Assembly (NCBI GenBank): GCA_035493895.1
Contig: DATJHM010000031.1
Coordinates: forward strand, 1-29,745
DNA: 29,745 nt
From: DATJHM01 sp035493895
GTDB lineage: Bacteria; Chloroflexota; Ktedonobacteria; Ktedonobacterales; Ktedonobacteraceae
Direction of reading: 5' to 3'
Shown here: positions 25,201-29,745 of the stretch, piece by piece
Layout of the letters: every line of letters begins with the position of its first letter
How positions within the stretch are numbered: position 1 is the first letter of the stretch
Notes under the pieces: generated by a model
The model's database searches: none
Seen by the model: only the letters and a program-made list of their open reading frames with translations
What the model was told of the DNA's origin: nothing
Position numbers and translations under genes: made by a program

Positions 25201-25774
25201 TGCGTTGCTTCTAGCCGGCAAGGAACGTGTCACCATGTCAGAGATGCTCAACCACCACGCTGATTTACGGGGATTGCGTCTATTACTCCTCTCTGCTTGC
25301 CAGACGGCATTGCTTGATCTTCAAGGGGCACGTGATGAGGTCCACAGTCTCGCGGTGGCGATGCTCCAGGCCGGTGCACAGGCCGTGATTGCAGCGCAAT
25401 GGGCGGTCGATGACAAGGCTACCTACCTGCTGATGGTGCGCTTTGCCCAGGAATGGTTGCCGCAAATGGAGCATGAACCACCGGCAGCGGCATTGGCACG
25501 CGCACAAGCGTGGTTACGCTGTGTCACTAACCAGGAACTCGCTCATTGGCAGAGCGAGTTCCTCATGCCAGCCAGAATGCTGCCGGGAACACGTACTTCA
25601 CAACATCGCACAACGCGTGCATGGCAGCACCTACCAGTGCGCGGACGATCCGCACGCTGGCAAGAAGATGATGCCCAACTCATCGTCCGCTTTGGGGCAG
25701 AGGGAGAGGAGCCTTCCGCCCGGTCTTATACTGATCCCTATTATTGGGCCGGGTTTCAGGTGATTGGTTGGTAG
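22283..25774 (+). CDS. TPR-CHAT caspase-like protease
   Basis: 1163 residues, cytosolic. Residues 1-170 are helical and hold no named domain. Residues about 180-520 contain about seven tetratricopeptide-type repeats of some 50 residues, with the recurring pattern AQNNLGLAYGDRIAGERREN followed by LELAIACHQEALR. The C-terminal part (about 800-1163) is a CHAT domain, the caspase-HetF-associated clan CD protease. H962 lies in NACCHGTFD and C1006 in LLLLSACQTAL, both intact, and LQAGAQAVIAAQWAVDD follows as in the family. GGAAGGAG lies seven bases before the ATG. CHAT proteases are activated by partner binding to their TPRs, as in CRISPR-guided Craspase (TPR-CHAT with gRAMP) and in bacterial gasdermin and conflict systems. 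No Cas gene or gasdermin is in view; the HTH gene is the only visible partner. Confidence 0.9.
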   Translation: MQAEQPPQTLSSGSSNAYPQSPEPFLLTRADAIEKQIHMWLDLSTAREQRRFLENHHSLLAEQSERILCDLLAQAPEGSAQTKLVRDALILLQDAQRRGGTTEAIREAYIHIYGGFVLDLPSWLEAVEQRLIALLNEKRDEETAEARVELLQKALEGAQREAVSPELLATLRRELANAWWKHAHTDRARALEIAITFCEEALQTFTVTRYPYQYAQTQQRLGTVYWQRMVGERKENLERAIACYQEILRVREPDIFPLEYAEAQNNLGLAYGDRIAGERRENLELAIACHQEALRIRKPDVLPFEYARTQNNLGIAYQCRIAGSKRENLKLAIVCYQEVLRVWTLDVFPFEYAIAQNNLGEIYREYGAGERRENQERAIACFHEALRVWTLDAFPFYYALTQNNLGKAYAQRITGEKQKNLELAIICHQKALRVHTLNAHPLYYAEAQNNLGLAYGDRIVGGKQENLELAIACFHEALNVYTIESYPYESRDVHANLAETEAQRQHWHIVQNAYTAALRAEDLLVILGAGTLGRDAILKEGRDAASRLGYALHRLGHVDEAAIVIERGRARGLAEAITFDAADPALITDEERRSRYIAARAALITVQADLHTPLPQNLDENTRRRLDLERTAAYRSARSTFDALVEEIRVANDPSEFLHDSLDAATILLAAQQIGPGHALVYLVATPWGGVAVAALSEQRSSTVRFATLDLPDLTEAWINTLIEARLQDDSEQVIGGFALAQMGEGFERLCQQGEGETFQAKANAFHNACQNIQQDSTLDHAIQAAMACPPFAALAEQSLAQLSRQDHNLMEATFNAFFLQSELAHCLKQLSTNVFFPLITWLQEQETTSLTLIPCGQLAAFPLAAVVLPDERSVGEMFPTSIAPSARSLLRMTSARSPQAGIATLGDPRENLSWSEAEALAFTTLARQTALPVEIHLKKQATREHLLTALRSRWVVNACCHGTFDSQDFLQSALLLAGKERVTMSEMLNHHADLRGLRLLLLSACQTALLDLQGARDEVHSLAVAMLQAGAQAVIAAQWAVDDKATYLLMVRFAQEWLPQMEHEPPAAALARAQAWLRCVTNQELAHWQSEFLMPARMLPGTRTSQHRTTRAWQHLPVRGRSARWQEDDAQLIVRFGAEGEEPSARSYTDPYYWAGFQVIGW

Positions 25775-25888
25775 GCTGGCTCTCAAAAAAAGTTGACTGA
25801 GTAGAAAAGCCAGACCTCACTGAGCGATCAAAAACACCGTGCTTATCCTCTGCTCTAGAATGGCTTCTGCGAGGAGCACCGAAGCAGA

Positions 25889-26368
25889 TTACCCGGCGGT
25901 ACAAGCTGTGCCGGCTGTTCCCCAGTAACCGTATATAGGGATCTGTATAACGGCCAGGGCCGCAAGGCAAGCACCATTTGTATTAATCACAGGAGTACTC
26001 TCACCGACTGTTGCTTTTCCTGGATACGGTGCTGTATAGACAGTTGCTCCAGTGTTTGCGTTAAAAATCTGAAAATGGTTGATATAAGTGGGAACAGTAA
26101 CCGTATTAGGGTAGGCGTCAGTCTCTCCGAACACCTGTCCGCAACCATTCCGCCAAATCTCTACGTAGCCCATGTAATTCTGCGTTGCCTGATCATAGAT
26201 CGACATTTTGCTCGCAACGCTGAATGAAGTCGGCGTACACGTAGCAGCAGAGGATACATGTGTGGGAGCTTTCTGAGATGTGGTCGCTGCGAAGGCAGTA
26301 GATGGCAGGATCATCAGCAAGGCCAGGGCCAGTGTCACGATGCTTGAAAGAAGTAACCATCGTTTCAT
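25889..26368 (-). CDS. Small secreted protein, DUF2690-like
   Basis: The start at the ATG at 26368 gives 159 residues beginning with a classical signal peptide: KR, a hydrophobic core LLLSSIVTLALALLMILP, and an A25-F-A27 cleavage site. The mature part has four cysteines and a KMSIYDQATQNYMGYVEIW, RNGCGQVFGET pattern. This resembles DUF2690/YjfA secreted proteins, where a 'velRyS..CgaaW' segment is conserved. The longer frame from 26452 only adds a hydrophilic stretch before the signal peptide. AAAAGGGA lies 11 bases upstream of the ATG. Extracellular; function unknown. Confidence 0.65.
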   Translation of the reverse strand: MKRWLLLSSIVTLALALLMILPSTAFAATTSQKAPTHVSSAATCTPTSFSVASKMSIYDQATQNYMGYVEIWRNGCGQVFGETDAYPNTVTVPTYINHFQIFNANTGATVYTAPYPGKATVGESTPVINTNGACLAALAVIQIPIYGYWGTAGTACTAG

Positions 26369-26500
26369 GTGTACAAAATCCCTTTTCTTTATGGTGTGGC
26401 GTGGCACTTTTGTCTCGCTACTCCTTCCGGTGGTAGTAAGATGTGTCGGCACAACACGCTTACTTCAACTATAACTTCTTAAACACACTTTTTCCTAGTC

Positions 26501-26522
26501 ACACTACTGTGTCTGCTATACT
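26501..26522 (+). promoter_or_regulatory. Dyad and -10 box upstream of the TfuA-like gene
   Basis: ACAC-TACT-GTGT (26501-26512) is a perfect inverted repeat and TATACT follows at 26517-26522. A second TATACT occurs near 26537. If transcription begins here, translation cannot start at the GTG at 26443, which favours the ATG at 26605. No good -35 is visible. Confidence 0.35.
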
Positions 26523-26604
26523 ACGAGAATATGTACTATACTATAGAGTTGCTCCTCAGTTCCCATCAGAATTGAGCACACAGAGACACCTCAGATTTGA
26601 TGCT

Positions 26605-27243
26605 ATGCCATACAATCAGGTGACTGAGTGCAGGGGCTCTGAGGGGATTTTCGTAGGAACGTCAAGAGGAGACATTCAAGAACTGCTTGCCCACCCGCCT
26701 CGCATCATTGGCATTATTGATGGGGTATTTGCACAAAATCTGTCTATATCCACAAAAGAGATCTTGCAGATTTTGGAAAAGGATGTGACCGTTTTAGGGG
26801 CATCAAGCATGGGAGCCTTACGTGCAGCCGAACTCCACGCCTTCGGTATGAAGGGAATTGGCAAAGTTTTCGCGTTGTATGCATCGGGGCGCGTTGACGC
26901 GGACGATGAAGTGGCCCTTATTCACGACGAGGACGGTCGGCAATTATCGGAGCCGATGGTCAATATCCGCTTTGCGCTGCAAGAGGTACGCGTTGCGAAC
27001 ATGATCTCGCTCGAAGAAAAGCGCTACCTTTTGCGCGTGGCAAAGATGCTCTACTTTCCAGAAAGAACGTACAGGCGTATCTACACGATTGCGCGCCAGC
27101 ATCTTCCTGAAGAGACATTGCACAGATTACAGGTATATCTTCAGGAACGAAAATCCAATGTGAAGCGCGACGATGCTCTATTATTATTAAAGGAAGCGAA
27201 ACGATTAGGGAATCAGGTAACGCCTTCCCTGGTCACTGTATAA
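26605..27243 (+). CDS. TfuA-like protein (YcaO partner family)
   Basis: From the ATG at 26605 it has 212 residues; the open frame extends to a GTG at 26443 (266 residues), and a GTG at 26620 is another option. The core matches the TfuA family (PF07812) well: RIIGIIDGVFAQN, ISTKEILQILEKDVTVLGAS, SMGALRAAELHAFGMKGIG and DADDEVALIHDE. TfuA proteins work with YcaO cyclodehydratase-fold enzymes to make thioamides, or in trifolitoxin-type peptide modification, probably delivering sulfur. The usual N-terminal GPSL strand is not clear here, so the protein may be N-terminally short. No YcaO gene is in the window; only a 29-codon frame follows 20 bases later. Confidence 0.75.
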   Translation: MPYNQVTECRGSEGIFVGTSRGDIQELLAHPPRIIGIIDGVFAQNLSISTKEILQILEKDVTVLGASSMGALRAAELHAFGMKGIGKVFALYASGRVDADDEVALIHDEDGRQLSEPMVNIRFALQEVRVANMISLEEKRYLLRVAKMLYFPERTYRRIYTIARQHLPEETLHRLQVYLQERKSNVKRDDALLLLKEAKRLGNQVTPSLVTV

Positions 27244-27263
27244 CCAGTTTCGAGAGAAAGAAC

Positions 27264-27353
27264 ATGCCACAAACGTTTACTTATACCGCGAAGCGCAATG
27301 CCTGTTATAGCCTGAACCAGCAGCCAGTCCGGACTGGCTCAGTTCATGTTTAG
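27264..27353 (+). CDS. 29-codon open frame after the TfuA-like gene
   Basis: It begins MPQTFTYTAKRNACYSLNQQ and ends at a TAG inside remnant sequence. It could be the stump of a gene co-transcribed with tfuA, perhaps a YcaO whose body was lost, or a small peptide with Cys and Ser of its own. Ribosome binding sequence is weak (GAGAAAGAAC). I cannot tell which reading is right. Confidence 0.3.
   Translation: MPQTFTYTAKRNACYSLNQQPVRTGSVHV
27322..27339. repeat. Perfect 18-base palindrome AGCCAGTCC/GGACTGGCT
   Basis: The two 9-base arms meet with no spacer. The palindrome lies inside the end of the 29-codon frame and exactly where identifiable TfuA-operon sequence gives way to decayed sequence. 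It could be a recombination site, an operator or an mRNA hairpin; no T run follows, so it is not a standard terminator. Confidence 0.6.
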
Positions 27354-27489
27354 CACAGGAAAACCCTGAATAAGTGCCAATGTTCTTCGTGGGCATTCCT
27401 GCCCAGGGTGGGCGTCATCTTTTTGCAATTGGGAGAAATCAGCCCCGAACTCGTTCCCCAAATCCCGTAGAGTCACCCGTTTATCTGCG

Positions 27490-27614
27490 ACCGTAGCCCC
27501 ATACGATTCTCCGGCAAGCAGAAAAGGGTGTTCAGGAATGACCGCATCGATAAAGTCGACCACGACCTCAAGCATGTCATCGGTACTCTTGATCCGCTTG
27601 CTGAAGCGAAGCAA
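27490..27614 (-). pseudogene. Alpha/beta hydrolase fragment
   Basis: The minus frame reads STDDMLEVVVDFIDAVI and PEHPFLLAGESYG, the helix and nucleophile elbow (GxSxG) of an alpha/beta hydrolase. One base is missing just after the elbow; restoring it gives GESYGGYGRR. No start, catalytic acid or His region is present. The sequence from 27354 to 27490 is not recognisable. Confidence 0.55.
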
Positions 27615-27759
27615 CGCGTACTACTTGCCTTCAGACAAAAGGACCTGATAGCCGCACTTCCTGTAGTGAGGATGGGCCCGTTTGGCCTGCCTGGGCCAGG
27701 AAGTTGTTATTCTGAGTAGAGTTTCTGTCTGTTCTCGCAATAAGTGAGACCTCTCGCTT

Positions 27760-27925
27760 GCTTCTGCGCTGTCTTGTTGAGGTCTCTGATATCCCAATGA
27801 GGAATGTAAATGGATCGCACGTAGAAGCACTCAATGTACTCAAAGACGGTGTACTGCGCCTGTTCACGAGTCTCGAACGTTTGCCTCCGAATACACTCTC
27901 CTTTGAGGGAGGCAAAGTCGCCAGG
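27760..27925 (-). pseudogene. IS3-type transposase C-terminal fragment
   Basis: Two frames together read FASLKGECIRRQTFETREQA, VFEYIECFY and then RAIHLHSSLGYQRP. This is the end of an IS3-family rve transposase (usual form: FFATLKxECxHRxxFxTREQA...YIExFYNRxRRHSxLGY). A frameshift lies near 27820. The upstream catalytic part is gone. Confidence 0.7.
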
Positions 27926-28138
27926 ACGTAGCAAGTTACTGCAAAACCGCAAGATTCTTCTAGTTCGGGAAGTTATGAACGCGTTATACTAGGACAGGTA
28001 TCGAGACAGAAGAACAGCAGAGAGCCCTCAAGGAGAGCAAACCGTCAATCTCTCTTTTCCTACGGTCTGCGAAGGGATGCCCCTTGCTTTGTTCGGACGA
28101 ACGCGCTTGCCAGCGGCCTCGACGCGCAGTCGCTTTTT
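27926..28138. other. Intergenic stretch before the duplicated genes
   Basis: It contains a -10-like TATACT at 27985-27990 preceded by GTTC/GAAC half-sites, and a 56-codon plus frame starting at 28077 that runs into the repeat leader. Differences between the two repeat copies in that frame are mostly amino-acid changing, so I do not call it a gene. Confidence 0.3.
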
Positions 28139-28188
28139 AGCCGAGCCGCCCGCCGAACCCACTGTTTACGCTACGAGATACCTATCCC

Positions 28189-28224
28189 AGGAGAAGCGGC
28201 TTGCGAGCCTCTTTGGCATCTCCT
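28189..28224 (+). other. Leader hairpin of duplicated gene, copy 1
   Basis: An outer stem AGGAGAAGC / GCATCTCCT has one mismatch and encloses a second perfect stem GGCT-TGCG-AGCC. CTTTTATT follows the outer stem, so it could act as a weak intrinsic terminator or attenuator in front of the gene. Confidence 0.5.
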
Positions 28225-28254
28225 CTTTTATTGTGATGTTCGTATAGGTGAAAG

Positions 28255-28264
28255 GAAACGTTTC
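28255..28264. promoter_or_regulatory. Palindrome GAAACGTTTC between ribosome binding site and ATG, copy 1
   Basis: The 10-base perfect palindrome starts inside the AAAGGAAA ribosome binding site and ends two bases before the start codon at 28267. It could hide the ribosome binding site in a structure, or bind a repressor. It is identical in copy 2. Confidence 0.5.
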
Positions 28265-28266
28265 AT

Positions 28267-29157
28267 ATGCCGCAAGGTTCTTTTTCAGGTGACGCTTCGT
28301 ATACTCCTCAGGATAATAAAGGTAAAGGCCGCGAGATAGCTCCCCAACCCGCTCAGTATGATGTGCTGCAACAGCACTATCAGTATTCTCAACCAGGTGG
28401 CTATTCGCGAGGTTACGATATGCCAGGCAACCACTCCGGCTATCATCAGCCAGGTTACGAGGTGCCAGGCAACCACTCTGGCTATTCGCAAGGTTACGAT
28501 ATGCCAGGCAACCAGTCAGGACAAGAACTAAATGCACAATATCCACAGAGCTATTATTCTGCTCAGGAGCAATTACAACGCAACCATGCAAGCGAGTATC
28601 TGAAGATTCAAACAGAAGTGATCGCTTCCTGGAAAGCCTCTGGCTATCCAAATGTCGCCACCGAATGTCTTCCTGAGCAAGCTGCTCAAATAGAAGCGAG
28701 CAGTACCCTCGAGAAACAATATCCTGATGAATTCAATCAGCTGCTTGCTCATTTTTCTTCAGCCTACACTGATGATGCTCTACGGAACCGGAGCGCCTTC
28801 GCCTCTGGGTCCTCGCAGGAAGTTCCTGGTGCATCTCTGGCGCAATATTATGGAGAGCATCTCACGAGTCCAGGCAAGACCACCTACCGTGTGAGTGATT
28901 ATCCTACTAGGCGTGCATTTGTAGAAGGACCAGGAACGTATAAGCCCAATGGCACAGAACGGCCACAACGCCGACAAATGCCGCGGGAAGGAATAATACG
29001 CGTTCTTCGTGGTGAACATGAAAAATACAATGGTTGGACCTCTTCAGATGCTCCTCGGGAATACAAGCCTCTCCCCGAGGCACTACGCCGTCAACGATTC
29101 AGTGAGGGAGCGAGGGCTGGGCATGAAAGCCGACGCGCAAGGGAGCAGAATAGGTAA
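28267..29157 (+). CDS. Gly/Tyr/Pro-rich repeat protein of unknown family, paralogue 1
   Basis: A 296-residue hydrophilic protein without signal peptide or membrane span. Residues 1-95 are low complexity (Gly, Tyr, Gln, Ser, Pro) and include three repeats of the kind GYSRGYDMPGNHS. Residues about 95-175 are helical (EYLKIQTEVIASWKASGYPN, YPDEFNQLLAHFSSAY). Residues about 190-296 are basic, with many Arg and REGIIRVLRGEHEKYNGW; the end RRAREQNR is strongly positive. Such a disordered head with a basic tail could bind nucleic acid or form condensates, but that is a guess. AAAGGA lies before the ATG at 28267. A second copy starts 1330 bases downstream with the same leader. Not recognised. Confidence 0.6.
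   Translation: MPQGSFSGDASYTPQDNKGKGREIAPQPAQYDVLQQHYQYSQPGGYSRGYDMPGNHSGYHQPGYEVPGNHSGYSQGYDMPGNQSGQELNAQYPQSYYSAQEQLQRNHASEYLKIQTEVIASWKASGYPNVATECLPEQAAQIEASSTLEKQYPDEFNQLLAHFSSAYTDDALRNRSAFASGSSQEVPGASLAQYYGEHLTSPGKTTYRVSDYPTRRAFVEGPGTYKPNGTERPQRRQMPREGIIRVLRGEHEKYNGWTSSDAPREYKPLPEALRRQRFSEGARAGHESRRAREQNR
28399..28517 (+). repeat. In-gene tandem repeats, three units of 39-42 bases
   Basis: The units encode GYSRGYDMPGNHS, GYHQPGYEVPGNHS and GYSQGYDMPGNQS. Unit length differs by one codon. They are close enough at DNA level to change number by slippage. Confidence 0.8.
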
Positions 29158-29246
29158 ATTGTGAGATTCGGATGGTGGAATCTGGATAATTATGCCGGTG
29201 GAGAGACGGTGAGCGTGGAATAGCTCCTGCTAACCGTTCTTTCTTC

Positions 29247-29468
29247 TCATATTGGTTCTTGACAGGAAGAATCTATCCAGGGGCTCAGGCCAGCCTTCTG
29301 GGCCAGTTCTTGCAGTGCCACCTCCTCGGCGTAGTGCGCTTGCAGATATACTCCTTTGTGTGCTTGACGGCTGGGTGTTCCTTGCCCAATTGAGGCAGTG
29401 CTTCTGCGTCTTCGGAATGGGAAAGCGGCAACGAAGCCAACAGGTGCAACAGCGTCTCCTCCTGTTGC
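29247..29468 (-). pseudogene. AraC-type regulator remnant
   Basis: Two minus frames together read LLHLLASLPLSHSEDAEALP, HPAVKHTKEYI and then LQAHYAEEVALQELAQKAGL followed by SPW. This is the linker and first helix-turn-helix of an AraC/XylS protein. A frameshift lies near 29355, the second HTH is absent, and the upstream part is cut by the start of repeat copy 2 at 29469. Confidence 0.5.
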
Positions 29469-29518
29469 AGCCGAGCCGCCCGCCGAACCCACGGTTTGTG
29501 CTATGAGATGCCTATCCC

Positions 29519-29554
29519 AGGAGAAGCGGCTTGCGAGCCTCCCTGGCTTCTCCT
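29519..29554 (+). other. Leader hairpin of duplicated gene, copy 2
   Basis: The outer stem is perfect here, AGGAGAAGC / GCTTCTCCT, around the same inner GGCT-TGCG-AGCC stem, and CTTTTATT follows. Retention of the stem in both copies supports a functional RNA element. Confidence 0.55.
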
Positions 29555-29584
29555 CTTTTATTGTGATATTCGTATAGGTGAAAG

Positions 29585-29594
29585 GAAACGTTTC
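29585..29594. promoter_or_regulatory. Palindrome GAAACGTTTC before the ATG, copy 2
   Basis: Same sequence and same position relative to the ribosome binding site and start codon as in copy 1. Confidence 0.5.
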
Positions 29595-29596
29595 AT

Positions 29597-29745
29597 ATGC
29601 CGCAAGGTTCTTTTTCAGGTGACGCTCGATATCCTCGCCAGGATAATAAGGGTAAAGGCCGAGAGACATCTGTCCAATCTGATCTGTATGATGTGCAACA
29701 GCACTATCAGGATTACACTGGCCATCAGCAGCCAGGTGGCTATTC
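29597..29745 (+). CDS. Gly/Tyr/Pro-rich repeat protein, paralogue 2, cut by window edge
   Basis: It begins MPQGSFSGDARYPRQDNKGK like paralogue 1 (MPQGSFSGDASYTPQDNKGK) and then diverges: RETSVQSDLYDVQQHYQ. It reaches its own GGY segment as the window ends. The first 13 codons encode nearly identical residues while later codons vary in a mostly amino-acid-changing way, so the paralogues have diverged under weak or diversifying selection. Confidence 0.85.
   Translation, partial: MPQGSFSGDARYPRQDNKGKGRETSVQSDLYDVQQHYQDYTGHQQPGGY

Larger units (their letters stand above)
28139..28400 (+). repeat. Tandem duplication, copy 1 (leader and first codons)
   Basis: This stretch aligns without gaps to the sequence 1330 bases downstream, from AGCCGAGCCGCC through the ATG and the first 30 or so codons of the gene. 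Further on, copy 1 has GATGTGCTGCAACAG where copy 2 has GATGTGCAACAG. The unit is therefore leader plus gene. Confidence 0.9.
29469..29745 (+). repeat. Tandem duplication, copy 2, running off the window
   Basis: It is the second copy of the leader-plus-gene unit at an offset of 1330 bases. The shared part begins at AGCCGAGCCGCC. Between the copies lies the AraC remnant, so the duplication is not a simple head-to-tail event, or the remnant belongs to the unit. Confidence 0.9.

Noticed and set aside
25775..25888. Possible terminator after the CHAT gene
   Set aside because: GGCTGGCT and AGCCAGACC can pair only imperfectly across a long loop, and no T run follows.
28077..28245. 56-codon plus frame running through the repeat leader
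   Set aside because: Differences between the two copies in this frame mostly change amino acids, while the hairpin arms are kept, so RNA structure explains the conservation better.
28166..28651. 161-codon minus frame over the duplicated gene, partly shared with a minus frame in copy 2
   Set aside because: The similarity of the two minus frames follows from the DNA duplication. The plus frame has the ribosome binding site and start kept in both copies.

Overview
The window looks like part of a large, repeat-rich chromosome of a multicellular, filamentous bacterium. A Ktedonobacteria-like member of the Chloroflexota is the best guess. The signs are type VII secretion (WXG100) genes, Ser/Thr kinases, NACHT, TIR, CHAT and vWA proteins, and many decaying insertion sequences (IS630, IS1182, IS110, IS3 and one unassigned). 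This is an inference from gene content. There is no rRNA or other taxonomic marker, and I found no tRNA and no CRISPR array.

Region 1 (1-4.7 kb, minus strand) is a type VII secretion cassette read right to left: a WXG100 protein, an EspC-like secreted protein with a Pro-Gly repeat tail, a WxG-headed toxin-like effector, a closely linked probable immunity protein, and a YukD/EsaB ubiquitin-like protein. The YukD frame ends where an IS630-type transposase starts. That transposase needs a -1 frameshift on an A7 slippery run.

Region 2 (5.0-7.4 kb) is a divergent pair. A von Willebrand factor A (MIDAS) protein is on minus and a TIR-transmembrane-LamG-like receptor is on plus. A palindrome lies just downstream of the TIR promoter.

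Region 3 (7.4-11.4 kb) is a graveyard of redox and regulator genes. It holds a truncated HxlR regulator, an SDR stub, a frameshifted SDR, an IS1182 remnant, an intact SDR, an IS110 remnant and an AraC stub fused tail-on to a two-gene membrane operon (DUF3817-like plus a CopD/DUF2269-like protein).

Region 4 (11.6-18.7 kb, plus strand) is the most interesting part. A good promoter precedes overlapping genes for a NERD nuclease-pseudokinase, an active Ser/Thr kinase-NACHT NTPase-multi-pass membrane fusion, and an MFS transporter. A HET-C/zinc-phospholipase-like protein follows 0.2 kb later. The arrangement suggests a membrane-anchored signal-transduction NTPase conflict or immunity system.

Region 5 (18.9-21.1 kb) has a transposase stub and an A+T-rich orphan gene for a 618-residue protein that I do not recognise. 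Region 6 (21.4-25.8 kb) is a divergent pair: an HTH regulator and a TPR-CHAT protease, with three TTACATCG iterons between them. Region 7 (25.9-27.4 kb) has a secreted DUF2690-like protein and a TfuA-like protein without a YcaO partner. Region 8 (27.4-29.7 kb) has hydrolase, IS3 and AraC remnants and a tandemly duplicated gene for a Gly/Tyr/Pro-rich protein. Both copies of that gene keep the same hairpin leader and a palindrome against the start codon.
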